A DNA stretch of 64,000 nt, taken from positions 62,001 through 126,000 of the forward strand of contig NZ_JAOAOQ010000015.1 of assembly GCF_030398385.1 (NCBI RefSeq). Direction: 5' to 3'. The stretch's first letter is position 1; each line of letters starts with the position of its first letter. Positions 49,411-59,153 of this stretch are shown in pieces. A program made the position numbers and the translations under genes. This stretch comes from Aquibium sp. ELW1220 (GTDB lineage: Bacteria; Pseudomonadota; Alphaproteobacteria; Rhizobiales; Rhizobiaceae). Under the pieces are notes generated by a model that had not been told where the DNA came from, made no database searches, and was given only the letters and a program-made list of their open reading frames with translations.

Positions 49411-50298
49411 ATGCTGAGAACGCTTGCCCTGATCGTCGTCGCCATCGTCGCAACTGCCGGAACGGCGGTCGCGGCGGATGGAAAGCTCAAGGTCGTGACC
49501 ACCTTCACCGTCATCGCCGACATGGCGCGCAACGTCGCGGGCGACGCGGCAACGGTCGCGTCGATTACCCGGCCCGGTGCGGAGATCCACAACTACCAGC
49601 CGACGCCGGGCGACATCCTGAAGGCGCAGGATGCCGATCTCATCCTCTGGAACGGGCTCAACCTGGAACTCTGGTTCGAGCGCTTCTTTGCCAACCTGCG
49701 CGACGTGCCCTCGGCCGTGGTGTCCGACGGCGTGGTGCCGATGTCGATAGGCGACGGTCCCTACACCGGCAAGCCGAACCCGCACGCGTGGATGTCGCCT
49801 GAGGACGCATTGATCTACGTCGACAACATCGCCAAGGCGCTTTCCGGTGCCGATCCGGCCAATGCCGCGATCTATCAGGAGAATGCGGCGGCCTACCGTG
49901 CCCGGATCGAGGCCGCCATCGCGCCGATCCGCGAGCAGCTGGCGGCCATCCCCGAGGAGCGCCGCTGGCTCGCCACCAGCGAGGGCGCGTTCAGCTATCT
50001 GGCGCGCGATTTCGGGCTGAAGGAACTCTACCTCTGGCCGATCAATGCCGACAGCCAGGGCACGCCGCAGCAGATCCGCCGCGTCATCGACGTGATGCGC
50101 GCCGAGCGCGTGCCGGCGATCTTCAGCGAGAACACGGTGTCCGACAAGCCCGCACGGCAGGTCGCCCGCGAGACCGGCGCGGCTTACGGCGGCGTGCTCT
50201 ACGTCGATTCGCTTTCCGATGCCGACGGCCCGGTGCCGACCTATCTCGACCTGCTGCGCATCACCTCCCAAACCATCGCGAAAGGCCTGACCGAGTGA
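49411..50298 (+). CDS. sitA: Manganese/iron ABC transporter substrate-binding protein
   Basis: 295 residues. Signal peptide ending GTAVAADG. Cluster A-I metal-binding protein with ligands in EIHNYQP (His), [10 protein letters not shown] (His), [10 protein letters not shown] (Glu) and a later Asp. The His-rich loop of zinc-specific ZnuA is absent, favouring Mn2+/Fe2+. First gene of a tightly overlapping four-gene operon. Confidence 0.87.
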   Translation: MLRTLALIVVAIVATAGTAVAADGKLKVVTTFTVIADMARNVAGDAATVASITRPGAEIHNYQPTPGDILKAQDADLILWNGLNLELWFERFFANLRDVPSAVVSDGVVPMSIGDGPYTGKPNPHAWMSPEDALIYVDNIAKALSGADPANAAIYQENAAAYRARIEAAIAPIREQLAAIPEERRWLATSEGAFSYLARDFGLKELYLWPINADSQGTPQQIRRVIDVMRAERVPAIFSENTVSDKPARQVARETGAAYGGVLYVDSLSDADGPVPTYLDLLRITSQTIAKGLTE

Positions 50299-51239
50299 AC
50301 GCACCAGCCAAGGTCCAGGCAGGCGAAGCGCCGCCCGGGATCGTAGCCAGCGACATCGCCGTGACCTACCGGAACGGGCACGCGGCGCTCTCCGATGTCA
50401 GTTTCTCCATCCCCCAGGGATCGATTACCGCCCTCGTCGGGGTGAACGGCAGCGGGAAATCCACCCTTTTCAAGGCCATCATGGGATTCGTGCCGCTGGC
50501 GCGGGGCTCCGTCTCGATCCTCGGACAGCCGGCCGGCCGCGCGCGCGACCGCAATGCGGTCGCCTACGTTCCCCAGGCCGAGGAAGTCGACTGGAACTTC
50601 CCCGTCCTGGTCGAGGACGTGGTGATGATGGGCCGCTACGGCCACATGAACTTCCTGCGCATTCCCGGCCGCGCCGACAGGGAGAAGGTCGCCGCGGCGC
50701 TCGACCGCGTCGGCATGACGGACTTCCGCAAGCGCCAGATCGGCGAGCTCTCGGGCGGGCAGAAGAAGCGCGTCTTCCTTGCCCGCGCACTGGCGCAGGA
50801 AGGCCGTGTCATCCTTCTCGACGAGCCTTTCACCGGCGTCGACGTCACCACCGAGGAAGCGATCGTCACGCTGCTGCGCGACCTGCGCGCCGAGGGGCGC
50901 GTCATGCTGGTCTCGACGCACAATCTGGGCAGCGTGCCGGAGTTCTGCGACCGCGCGATCCTCATCAACCGCACCATCCTGGCGGCCGGCCCGACCGGCG
51001 AGGTCTTCACCCGCGCCAATCTCGAAGTCGCCTTCGGCGGCGTGCTGCGCCACTTCGTGCTCGGCGGCGCCGATCTGCACGACGACGCCGACAGGCGCCA
51101 GGTCACCGTCATCACGGACGACGAACGCCCGTTCGTCTTCTATGGCGAGGAAGGTGTCGACGGCGCGGCGGCAAGCCGGTCGGCGCAGGTCCCGGCCGAG
51201 GGCGAGCCGAGGCCGCCAGCGCCGGCCCGGCGGGATTGA
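50295..51239 (+). CDS. sitB: Manganese/iron ABC transporter ATP-binding protein
   Basis: 314 residues. Walker [10 protein letters not shown], signature LSGGQKKRV, Walker B VILLDEP, and the switch His in VSTHNLG. A C-terminal extension of about 50 residues is rich in Ala/Pro/Asp. The GTG start overlaps the sitA stop. Confidence 0.88.
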   Translation: MNAPAKVQAGEAPPGIVASDIAVTYRNGHAALSDVSFSIPQGSITALVGVNGSGKSTLFKAIMGFVPLARGSVSILGQPAGRARDRNAVAYVPQAEEVDWNFPVLVEDVVMMGRYGHMNFLRIPGRADREKVAAALDRVGMTDFRKRQIGELSGGQKKRVFLARALAQEGRVILLDEPFTGVDVTTEEAIVTLLRDLRAEGRVMLVSTHNLGSVPEFCDRAILINRTILAAGPTGEVFTRANLEVAFGGVLRHFVLGGADLHDDADRRQVTVITDDERPFVFYGEEGVDGAAASRSAQVPAEGEPRPPAPARRD

Positions 51240-51241
51240 TC

Positions 51242-52099
51242 ATGGACCTGCTGCTCGAGCCTTTCTCCTACAGCTACATGGTCAACGCGATCTGGGTCAG
51301 CGCGCTCGTCGGCGGGGTCTGCGCCTTCCTGTCGGCCTATCTGATGCTCAAGGGCTGGTCGCTCATCGGCGATGCGCTCTCCCATTCCATCGTGCCCGGT
51401 GTCGCGGGCGCCTACATGCTGGGCCTGCCTTTCTCGCTCGGTGCCTTCATCTCGGGCGGACTGGCTGCCGGCGCCATGCTGTTCCTGAACCAGCGCACCA
51501 AGCTGCGCGAGGACGCCGTCATCGGCCTGATCTTCACGTCCTTCTTCGGCCTCGGCCTGTTCATGGTGTCGCTTTCGCCGACCTCGGTGAACATCCAGAC
51601 CATCGTGCTCGGCAACATCCTGGCGATCACGCCCGAGGATACGCTGCAGCTCGTCATCATCTCCGGCGTCTCGCTGGTCGTGCTGCTCGCCAAGTGGAAG
51701 GACCTGATGGTGGTCTTCTTCGACGAGACGCACGCGCGGTCCATCGGCCTCAACCCCTTCGTGCTCAAGGCCGTCTTCTTCACGCTTCTGTCGGCCTGCA
51801 CCGTCGCCGCGCTCCAGACCGTTGGCGCCTTCCTCGTCATAGCGATGGTGGTGACGCCGGGCGCGACGGCCTACCTCCTGACCGACCGGTTTCCGCGGCT
51901 GATCGTGGTGTCGGTGGCGGTCGGATCGCTGTCGAGCTTCGCCGGCGCCTATCTCTCCTATTTTCTCGACGGCGCCACCGGCGGCATCATCGTGGTGCTG
52001 CAGACGCTGGTGTTTCTCACGGCCTTCGTCTTTGCGCCGAAGCACGGCATGCTGGCTTCCCGCCGAAAGGCGCGTGCGGCCATCGCGGAGGGCACATGA
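51242..52099 (+). CDS. sitC: Manganese/iron ABC transporter permease
   Basis: 285 residues, about eight hydrophobic segments, family 9 permease (ABC-3) with LMLKGWSLIGDALSHSIVPGVA and a later LQTVGAFLVIAMVVTPGATAYL. The ATG at 51242 is chosen; a TTG two codons upstream overlaps the sitB stop and could also be used. Confidence 0.87.
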   Translation: MDLLLEPFSYSYMVNAIWVSALVGGVCAFLSAYLMLKGWSLIGDALSHSIVPGVAGAYMLGLPFSLGAFISGGLAAGAMLFLNQRTKLREDAVIGLIFTSFFGLGLFMVSLSPTSVNIQTIVLGNILAITPEDTLQLVIISGVSLVVLLAKWKDLMVVFFDETHARSIGLNPFVLKAVFFTLLSACTVAALQTVGAFLVIAMVVTPGATAYLLTDRFPRLIVVSVAVGSLSSFAGAYLSYFLDGATGGIIVVLQTLVFLTAFVFAPKHGMLASRRKARAAIAEGT

Positions 52100-52938
52100 T
52101 CGACCAGTTGCTGCTGCCCTTCGCCTTTCCCTTCATGCAGCAGGCCTTCGCCATCGCGCTGCTGGTCGCGGCGCCGATGGCACTGCTGTCGACCTTCCTG
52201 GTGCTGAAGGGCTGGTCGCTGATGGGCGATGCCATCAGTCACGCCGTGCTTCCGGGCATCGTCATCGCCTACATCATCGGCATCCCGCTTGCGGTCGGTG
52301 CCTTCGCGGCCGGGATGATCTGCGCCCTGGGGACCGGTTTCCTGAAGGAAAACAGCCGAGTCAAGGAAGACACGGTGATGGGCGTCGTCTTTTCGGGCAT
52401 GTTCGGGCTCGGGCTCGTGCTCTATGTCGGCATCCAGACCTCCGTCCATCTCGACCACATCCTGTTCGGCGACATGCTGGGCGTCACATGGCGCGACGTC
52501 GCCGAGAGCGGCGTCATCGCCGCCCTCGTGTCGGGCCTCCTCCTGCTGCGCCGGCGAGACCTGCTCGTCCTTGCCTTCGATCCCCAGCACGCCCGCGCGA
52601 TCGGGCTGCCGGTCCGGCTGCTGCACTATGGCCTGCTGGCAATCCTGTCGCTGACGATCGTGGGCGCGCTCAAGGCCGTCGGCATCATCCTCGCCATCGC
52701 CATGCTGATCACGCCAGGCGCGACCGCCTTCCTCATCGCCCGGCGGTTCGAGACGATGATGGCGATCTCGCTCGCCGTCTCGCTCGCGGCCTCCTTCCTC
52801 GGCGTCTACCTGTCCTTCTTCATCGACAGCGCGCCGGCGCCGACCATCGTCCTTCTCATGACTGCCGCCTTCGTGCTGGCCTTCATCCGCGCGCGGTTCG
52901 CCGCCGCCCGGACGGCTGCGAGCGCCGCGGCGTCCTGA
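52096..52938 (+). CDS. sitD: Manganese/iron ABC transporter permease
   Basis: 280 residues, paralogous to sitC (LVLKGWSLMGDAISHAVLPGI, then LKAVGIILAIAMLITPGATAFL). Two different permeases in one operon is the SitABCD layout rather than ZnuABC. ATG overlaps the sitC stop. Confidence 0.87.
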   Translation: MIDQLLLPFAFPFMQQAFAIALLVAAPMALLSTFLVLKGWSLMGDAISHAVLPGIVIAYIIGIPLAVGAFAAGMICALGTGFLKENSRVKEDTVMGVVFSGMFGLGLVLYVGIQTSVHLDHILFGDMLGVTWRDVAESGVIAALVSGLLLLRRRDLLVLAFDPQHARAIGLPVRLLHYGLLAILSLTIVGALKAVGIILAIAMLITPGATAFLIARRFETMMAISLAVSLAASFLGVYLSFFIDSAPAPTIVLLMTAAFVLAFIRARFAAARTAASAAAS

Positions 52939-52977
52939 GGCATGGCGGTGCCCGCCTCGAATTCCTATATCGGCCGG

Positions 52978-53301
52978 ATGCGAAACACTCAGTCCCGCCT
53001 GGCCGCCATGATCGTCCTCGCCGCGTCGGCGCCCTTCGGCCTTGCCGGTGCCGGGTTCGCCCAGACCGTTAAGGCTCCCGCGATCACAGACGCCGCGCCG
53101 CGGGTGACCGCACCTCTCGTCGACAACCAAATCCAGGAGAGCATCGCCCGGCGCGAGGCCTATCAGCAGCTGCAGCAGCTCCAGCGGCAGCAGGACCGCA
53201 ACGCCACGCGCTATCGCCCGGAAGAGCTCGACGTACCCGTGATGAAGCCGTCATGCTCCTCGTCGACCCGCGGAAGCAGCAACGCGTCGAACTGTCGGTA
53301 G
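52978..53301 (+). CDS. Small secreted hypothetical protein
   Basis: 107 residues. Signal peptide ending near GAGFAQ; then a Gln/Arg-rich helix (YQQLQQLQRQQDRNATRY) and a Ser/Cys tail with two Cys. It begins 39 bp after sitD on the same strand and may be read through from it. An upstream in-frame ATG at 52942 is possible. Function unknown. Confidence 0.5.
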   Translation: MRNTQSRLAAMIVLAASAPFGLAGAGFAQTVKAPAITDAAPRVTAPLVDNQIQESIARREAYQQLQQLQRQQDRNATRYRPEELDVPVMKPSCSSSTRGSSNASNCR

Positions 53302-53313
53302 GGCCCCGCGGCA

Positions 53314-53802
53314 TCACTCCAGCGGAAGCATCAGCCTGAGGATCGGCGGGCCGTCGAAATCGCCGTCGCGGGGATATTCCTCGCGGTGGTGCGGCCCCGC
53401 CGCCGCCCGCGTCAGCCCCTGCGAAGCGAGCCAGCCGATCATGCGGCCGTAATGCCCGACCACGTCGCCGTCGGCCTCGCCGTGCCAGGAGGCGACATGG
53501 CGGCGGGCCGGCAGGTCGATCCGGACGAGACCGTCCGTGTCCCCGACCTCCCCTGCCGCCGCGCCCACGAAGTAGCGGAAACCGGCCGCCCTGTCGTTGA
53601 AGGACAAGCCGACGAGCGGCCCGCTCCACAGATCGCCCCGGCCGAGCCGGGCCTGCAGCGTTTTGAGCGTCGCGCGCACCGAGCCCGCCGCGGCCTGCCC
53701 GTAGCTGCCCTCCCAGTCGAGACCGAGCAGCGTCTCCGCCGGCCGCTCGATCACGGCGAAATCCGCAAGAGTCCGGACGTTCTCGTCACAAAGCTGGCAC
53801 AT
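53314..53802 (-). CDS. GyrI-like small-molecule-binding domain protein
   Basis: 162 residues. Two-repeat SHS2/GyrI fold suggested by FAVIERPAETLLGLDWEGSY, LVGLSFND, YFVGAAAGEV, HVASWHGEAD and YGRMIGWLASQGL. The domain binds drugs or other small ligands and often acts as effector domain of AraC/MerR regulators; here it is alone with no DNA-binding part. GGAAG precedes the ATG. Confidence 0.72.
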   Translation of the reverse strand: MCQLCDENVRTLADFAVIERPAETLLGLDWEGSYGQAAAGSVRATLKTLQARLGRGDLWSGPLVGLSFNDRAAGFRYFVGAAAGEVGDTDGLVRIDLPARRHVASWHGEADGDVVGHYGRMIGWLASQGLTRAAAGPHHREEYPRDGDFDGPPILRLMLPLE

Positions 53803-53991
53803 CAATTATCTTCCGCCGAGACCGACACTCCTCTGCCTACTGCATCGGCAGCGTGAATGACCAGCCTCCCGCACGGGGATACCGTCACAGACCGTCAGGA
53901 GCGGCGGCGCTTTCGGGTTGACGCGGCCGGTCCGCCACGACTTATCGTTCCGGTTCGAGCCCCACATCGCGACTGACCGGACGGCGCACCC

Positions 53992-55194
53992 ATGACGGAC
54001 GCGATCTCGCTCGCGGCTGCCCGCCGCATCGCACTCGCCGCGCAGGGTTTCGGCGAGAAACGGTCGGATATCCCCCGCACCTGGAGGCACGTCGGCGCGG
54101 TGCTCGCCCGCACCGGGCTGTTCCAGATCGATTCGGTGAGCGCGGTGGTCCGCGCACACTACATGCCGGCCTTTTCGCGCCTCGGCGCCTATCCGATGCC
54201 GCTGATCGACGATGCCGCCACGCGCAGGCCGCGCCGAATCTTCGAGTACTGGGCGCACGAAGCCTCCTTCCTCCCGATCGAAACCTGGCCCCTGGTGCAA
54301 TGGCGCATGCAGAACGCGCGCGACAACCGCGGCATCTACGGAAGGCTCGCCGCGTTCGGTCGCGAGCGGGCGGCCTATATCGAGGAGATCTACAGGCGGG
54401 TCGAGGCGGAGGGGCCGATCGCCGCCTCGGCAATCGAGGGCCAGAAGGGCGAAGGCGGATGGTGGGGCTGGAGTGACGCCAAGCATGCCTTCGAATGGCT
54501 GTTCTGGGCAGGACGGATCACCACCGCCAGCCGGCGCGGCTTCGAGCGGCTCTACGACCTGCCCGAGCGGGTGATACCGAAGGCGATCCATGACCGGCCC
54601 ATTCCCGCGCCGGCCGACGCGATCCGGGAACTCCTGCGGATCGCCGCCCGCGCGCTGGGGATAGCGACGGCTGCCGACCTTCGCGACTACTTCCGCCTGT
54701 CGCCGCGCGAGGCCGACGCCCGCATCGCCGAACTGGTGGAGAGCGGCGAACTCCTGCCGATGAAGGTGGAGGGATGGAGCCAGAAGGCGTTTCTGGCGGC
54801 CGGCGCCAGAACGCCGCGCAAGGTGACCGGCAGCGCGCTGCTCGCGCCCTTCGACCCGCTCGTCTGGGAACGGGGCCGTACCGAGCGGCTGTTCGGCTTC
54901 CGCTACCGCATCGAGATCTACACGCCTGCGCACAAGCGCACGCACGGCTACTACGTCATGCCATGGCTGCTGGACGAGGCGATCGTGGCGCGGCTCGACC
55001 TCAAGGCGGACCGCGCTGAAGGGATCCTGCGGGTCAACGCCGCCTTCGCCGAAGGAGGCGCGCGGCCAGACGCCGCGCAGGCGCTGGCGGGCGACCTGCG
55101 GATCATGGCCGGCTGGCTGGGCCTGAACGACATCATCGTCACCGACAAGGGCGACTTCGCCCCGGCGCTGGCCGAGGCGCTGAAGACGGGCTGA
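53992..55194 (+). CDS. YcaQ/AlkZ-like winged-helix DNA glycosylase family protein
   Basis: 400 residues. The N-terminal ISLAAARRIALAAQGF and LFQIDSVSAVVRAHYMPAFSRLG (with the QxD-type catalytic position), RIFEYWAHEASFLP, and GWWGWSDAKHAFEWLFWAGRI are family hallmarks. Family members unhook interstrand cross-links or remove bulky alkyl lesions. Stands alone; no LexA box seen nearby. Confidence 0.83.
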   Translation: MTDAISLAAARRIALAAQGFGEKRSDIPRTWRHVGAVLARTGLFQIDSVSAVVRAHYMPAFSRLGAYPMPLIDDAATRRPRRIFEYWAHEASFLPIETWPLVQWRMQNARDNRGIYGRLAAFGRERAAYIEEIYRRVEAEGPIAASAIEGQKGEGGWWGWSDAKHAFEWLFWAGRITTASRRGFERLYDLPERVIPKAIHDRPIPAPADAIRELLRIAARALGIATAADLRDYFRLSPREADARIAELVESGELLPMKVEGWSQKAFLAAGARTPRKVTGSALLAPFDPLVWERGRTERLFGFRYRIEIYTPAHKRTHGYYVMPWLLDEAIVARLDLKADRAEGILRVNAAFAEGGARPDAAQALAGDLRIMAGWLGLNDIIVTDKGDFAPALAEALKTG

Positions 55195-55200
55195 CTCGCG

Positions 55201-55605
55201 TCAGCCGATCTTGCGGACGCGGGCCTTGCGGGCCGCGTAGCGAGCGTCGCGGCGCGCCTTGCGGGCGGCATCCTCGGCGATCTCGGCGGCAATCCGCGCT
55301 TCTTCTTCCTGCGCCCGCAGTTCCGCCGCCCGACGCTCTTCTTCCTCGCGCAGCAGCCGCTCGGCTTCGCGCTGGGCGTCGCGCTCGGCCTTCAGCCGGG
55401 CTTCCTCGGCAAGCTTCGCCTGGCGGCGGGCTTCCTTTTCCTTCTCGCGTTCGGCACGGGCCTCGGCGATGGCGCGGCGCTCGGCAATGCGAGCCTGATA
55501 CTCGGGATCGCTCTCGTCCGGACGCTGCTTGAATTTTTCCAGGAGGGCGGCCTTCGCGGCCATGGCGTCCTGACGCCTGTCGGCAAAGTTATCGCGGTAC
55601 TTCAA
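55201..55605 (-). CDS. DUF6481-like highly charged helical protein
   Basis: 134 residues, almost entirely Lys/Arg/Glu/Ala, predicted as one long helix or coiled coil (EAREREKEKEARRQAKLAE-like pattern). The N-terminus KYRDNFADRRQDAMAAKAALLEKF resembles the DUF6481 family of Rhizobiales. It appears to start at TTG (55605) with AAGG upstream; an internal ATG near 55563 is the alternative. Function unknown; the composition suggests nucleic-acid or ribosome binding. Confidence 0.62.
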   Translation of the reverse strand: MKYRDNFADRRQDAMAAKAALLEKFKQRPDESDPEYQARIAERRAIAEARAEREKEKEARRQAKLAEEARLKAERDAQREAERLLREEEERRAAELRAQEEEARIAAEIAEDAARKARRDARYAARKARVRKIG

Positions 55606-55946
55606 TTCTGACCTTCAACCTTTTTCAATGCGTATGCATCGGTCGCACGGACCGGGACTTGAGCCGGTCGGCGCAGGGCCGACGTCGGCAGGCGCCGTTA
55701 TGGGAGCGGCCCTGTCGAGCCGCATTGGAAACAGTCGCATTCCGTTTTGCAGGGATTTCCCTTGCAGAAAAGCGATCCGCGCCGACAATACGGATGAATC
55801 GCACGAGCGACGCTCGCGATCTAATGGTTGCGCGCCCCAAGGTCAAGTCTTCGCCTTCGAAGAAGCGCGGATCGATGCCGCAAGTTCACCGACGCCCGTT
55901 CGCCGGCGCCCGCGGGTGGCGAAGATCATCACCCGGATCGACCGGA
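55606..55946. other. 341-bp gap between DUF6481-like and small hypothetical genes
   Basis: No gene with a credible start is visible on either strand. A short inverted repeat (AGGGATTTCCCT, 55751-55762) and the probable leader of the DUF6481-like gene are the only structures. It shows no recognisable tRNA. Confidence 0.5.
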
Positions 55947-56180
55947 TCAGCGGTGAACGCTCCCCCGCCGTGGTCGCGTCCTCGGCGGCAGCTGCGAGCG
56001 CAGGATCTCGCTGACCTCGACCCTGGCCATGTCGATCAGGTAGGCCAGCATGTCGAGCTTCTCGGCCTCCGCCATGCCGCGCAGCTGGCCGAGCATGGCG
56101 TGGATGTAGTCCAGCATGGCTTCGCGATCCGCGTGGCCGGACTGTGCTGGCTGGGTCTGCTTGCTGTGGGACTGGTTCAT
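55947..56180 (-). CDS. Small helical hypothetical protein
   Basis: 77 residues. A polar N-terminus is followed by a Leu/Met-rich helical pair (LDYIHAMLGQLRGMAEAEKL, DMLAYLIDMARVEVSEIL) and an Arg-rich end. Resembles small unassigned proteins found in many rhizobia; no known domain. A promoter on the same strand lies about 145 bp upstream. Confidence 0.65.
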   Translation of the reverse strand: MNQSHSKQTQPAQSGHADREAMLDYIHAMLGQLRGMAEAEKLDMLAYLIDMARVEVSEILRSQLPPRTRPRRGSVHR

Positions 56181-56502
56181 GGCGTCTGCGGCGTCTCCCC
56201 GAACCGGCGCTGCTGGCCGGCTCCTTCCCTCTGCCCTGCGCATGCTCTCGAAGTGGTCCGGCGACGCGGCCGCCAGTCGTCCCGCCGATGCAGCTACAAC
56301 CCTGCGCCTCAGGCGTTGACATATTTATAGTTGCATCATCTGTCAGCAACAACCAATCTCAGGTTGTGCACGACGACGGCCTATTCCCGGCCAAGGGCTT
56401 GACCATGGCGATTTCGCCCGCCATGTGACGGAAGAATTCCAACATTGGCGGCGGGTACGGATCGGATCCGGCTTTCCGGCGCACAGGGAAGCACCAGACC
56501 AC
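56181..56502. other. 322-bp intergenic region upstream of topA
   Basis: It contains an unusually AT-rich patch (about 56310-56365) with a minus-strand promoter, and the 5' flank of topA with a weak AGGGAA ribosome site. A plus-strand TTGACA at 56316 lacks a convincing -10. No gene is seen. Confidence 0.5.
56324..56352 (-). promoter_or_regulatory. Candidate promoter for the small hypothetical gene
   Basis: Minus strand TTGTTG (56352-56347), 17-bp spacer, TATAAA (56329-56324). Confidence 0.5.
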
Positions 56503-59148
56503 ATGGACGTTGTCGTCGTCGAATCGCCCGCAAAGGCGAAGACCATCAACAAGTATCTCGGCAAGAACTACAAGGTTCTCGCATCCTTCGGCCATGTCCG
56601 CGACCTGCCGGCCAAGGACGGCTCGGTGCGGCCCGACGAGGACTTCGCGATGTCCTGGGAAGTGGACGGGCCTTCGTCGAAACGCCTCGGCGATATCGTC
56701 AAGGCGATGAAGGACGCCGACGGCCTCATCCTCGCCACCGATCCGGACAGGGAGGGCGAGGCGATTTCCTGGCACGTGCTGGAAGTGCTTCGCCAGAAGA
56801 AGGCGATCAAGGACAAGTCCGTCAGCCGCGTCGTCTTCAACGCCATCACCAAGCAGTCCGTGCTCGACGCCATGGCCAATCCGCGCGCCATCGACGTGCC
56901 GCTGGTGGATGCCTACCTGGCGCGGCGCGCGCTGGACTATCTCGTCGGCTTCACCCTGTCGCCCGTCCTGTGGCGCAAGCTGCCGGGCGCCCGGTCGGCC
57001 GGCCGCGTCCAGTCCGTGGCGCTCAGGCTGGTCTGCGACCGCGAAGCCGAGATCGAACGCTTCATCCGCGAGGAATACTGGCTGATCGGCGCAGTTCTCG
57101 GCACCCCGCGTTCGGAAAGCTTCGAAGCGCGACTGACCGCCTTCGACGGCAAGAAGCTGCAGAAGCTCGACATCCAGAACGAGGAGCAGGCCACCGCCAT
57201 CAAGGCCATGCTCGACGTAGCGAGCTTCAAGGCCCTTACCGTCGAAGCCAAGCCCACCAAGCGCAACCCTGCGCCCCCCTTCACGACGTCGACGCTGCAG
57301 CAGGCCGCATCCTCGCGTCTCGGCTTCTCCGCATCCCGCACCATGCAGGTCGCGCAGCGGCTCTACGAAGGCATCGACATCGGCGGCGAGACGACCGGTC
57401 TGATCACCTACATGCGGACCGACGGCGTGCAGATGGCGCCTGAAGCCCTGGCGGCGGCCCGCGTCACCATCGCCAAGGAATTCGGTGATCGCTACCTGCC
57501 CGACAAGCCGCGCCAGTACACGGCCAAGGCCAAGAACGCCCAGGAAGCACATGAGGCGGTCCGGCCGACCGACTTTTCGCGCACCCCCGCTTCCGTGAAA
57601 AGTCATCTCGATTCCGACCAGGCCCGCCTCTACGAGCTGATCTGGAAGCGCGCCATCGCCAGCCAGATGCAGCCGGCCGAGATCGAGCGTACAACCGTCG
57701 AGATCGAGGCGACCAATGCCGGACGGACGGCCAACCTGCGCGCCGTCGGCTCGGTGGTCCGCTTCGACGGCTTCATCGCCGCCTATACGGAACAGAAGGA
57801 AGAGGACGCCGACGACGAGGACGAGCGCCGCCTGCCCGAGGTCCGGGCCGGCGAGATGCTGAAGCGCGAGAAGATCGACGCCGTCAGGCACTCGACCGAG
57901 CCGCCCCCGCGCTATTCGGAAGCCTCCCTGATCAAGAAGATGGAAGAGCTCGGCATCGGCCGGCCATCGACCTATGCGGCGACGCTGAAGACGCTGGAGG
58001 ACCGCGAATACGTCAAGGTCGACAAGCGCAAGCTCATACCGGAGGCCAAGGGACGGCTGGTGACGGCCTTTCTCGAGAGCTTCTTCCGGCGCTACGTCGA
58101 ATACGACTTCACTGCCGCGCTCGAGGAAAAGCTCGACGAGATTTCCGACGGGCGCCTCGCCTGGAAGGACGTGCTGCGCGATTTCTGGCGCCAGTTCTCG
58201 GGCTCCGTCGAGGAGATCAAGGAACTGCGCGTCACCGACGTCCTGGAGGCGCTGAACGAGGAACTGGCGCCGCTGGTGTTCCCGGCCCGCGAGGACGGCA
58301 GCGAGCCGCGCTCCTGCCCGAAATGCGGCGAGGGCCAGCTGTCGCTCAAGCTCGGCCGATACGGCGCCTTCGTCGGCTGTTCCAACTATCCCGAATGCGG
58401 CTTCACCCGCCAGCTCGGCGAAGCGAACGGCAATGGCGAGCAGTCCGCCGACGGCGGCGACAAGGCGCTCGGAACCGACCCGCATACCGGCGAGGAGATC
58501 GCCCTGAAGAGCGGCCGCTTCGGTCCCTACGTCCAGCGCGGCGAAGGCAAGGAGGCCAAGCGTGCCAGCCTGCCGAAGGGCTGGACGCCGGACACGATCG
58601 ATCACGAGAAGGCGCTGGCGCTGCTCTCGCTGCCGCGCAATGTCGGCCAGCACCCCGAAAGCGGCAAGATGATCTCCGCCGGCCTGGGGCGCTACGGCCC
58701 GTTCCTCCTGCATGACGGCGTCTATGCCAATCTCGAGTCCATCGAGGACGTGTTCTCCGTGGGCATCAACCGTGCCGTCTCGGTGCTGGCCGAGAAGATC
58801 GCGTCCAGGGCGAGCGGCGGACGCCGCGGCGGCACGCCGGCGGCGCTGAAGGACCTCGGCGACCATCCCGACGGCGGCGGCAAGATCACCGTGCGCGACG
58901 GCAAGTACGGCCCCTACGTCAATTACGGCAAGGTCAACGCGACGCTTCCGAAAGGCACCGAGCCACTGGCCGTCACTGTCGAGGAGGCGCTGGCGCTGAT
59001 CGCGGAGAAGGCCGGCAAGTCCGGCGGCGGCAAGACTGCGACGGCCAGAAAGGCCGCGCCGAAGAAGGCAGCCGCCAAGAAGGCCCCGGCCAAGGCCAAG
59101 GCCGCGCCGAAGAAACCAGCGGCAGCGAGCGCCGGAAAGAAGGGCTGA
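56503..59148 (+). CDS. topA: DNA topoisomerase I
   Basis: 881 residues. Type IA enzyme that relaxes negative supercoils. Toprim domain (VVVVESPAKAKTI, LATDPDREGEAISWH), catalytic Tyr303 in GLITYMRTDG, EAHEAVRPTDFSRTP, one clear C4 zinc finger (CPKCGEG ... CSNYPEC) and three further topo C-terminal repeats (KSGRFGPYVQRG, GLGRYGPFLLHDG, RDGKYGPYVNYG). Ends in a Lys/Ala-rich tail. The ATG at 56503 matches the family start. Confidence 0.96.
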   Translation: MDVVVVESPAKAKTINKYLGKNYKVLASFGHVRDLPAKDGSVRPDEDFAMSWEVDGPSSKRLGDIVKAMKDADGLILATDPDREGEAISWHVLEVLRQKKAIKDKSVSRVVFNAITKQSVLDAMANPRAIDVPLVDAYLARRALDYLVGFTLSPVLWRKLPGARSAGRVQSVALRLVCDREAEIERFIREEYWLIGAVLGTPRSESFEARLTAFDGKKLQKLDIQNEEQATAIKAMLDVASFKALTVEAKPTKRNPAPPFTTSTLQQAASSRLGFSASRTMQVAQRLYEGIDIGGETTGLITYMRTDGVQMAPEALAAARVTIAKEFGDRYLPDKPRQYTAKAKNAQEAHEAVRPTDFSRTPASVKSHLDSDQARLYELIWKRAIASQMQPAEIERTTVEIEATNAGRTANLRAVGSVVRFDGFIAAYTEQKEEDADDEDERRLPEVRAGEMLKREKIDAVRHSTEPPPRYSEASLIKKMEELGIGRPSTYAATLKTLEDREYVKVDKRKLIPEAKGRLVTAFLESFFRRYVEYDFTAALEEKLDEISDGRLAWKDVLRDFWRQFSGSVEEIKELRVTDVLEALNEELAPLVFPAREDGSEPRSCPKCGEGQLSLKLGRYGAFVGCSNYPECGFTRQLGEANGNGEQSADGGDKALGTDPHTGEEIALKSGRFGPYVQRGEGKEAKRASLPKGWTPDTIDHEKALALLSLPRNVGQHPESGKMISAGLGRYGPFLLHDGVYANLESIEDVFSVGINRAVSVLAEKIASRASGGRRGGTPAALKDLGDHPDGGGKITVRDGKYGPYVNYGKVNATLPKGTEPLAVTVEEALALIAEKAGKSGGGKTATARKAAPKKAAAKKAPAKAKAAPKKPAAASAGKKG

Positions 59149-59153
59149 AGCCA

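Noticed and set aside
55843-56352. 169-codon frame overlapping the small helical gene
   Set aside because: It contains low-complexity Arg/His/Gly stretches; the alternative 77-residue frame has a regular amphipathic helix pattern and a promoter.
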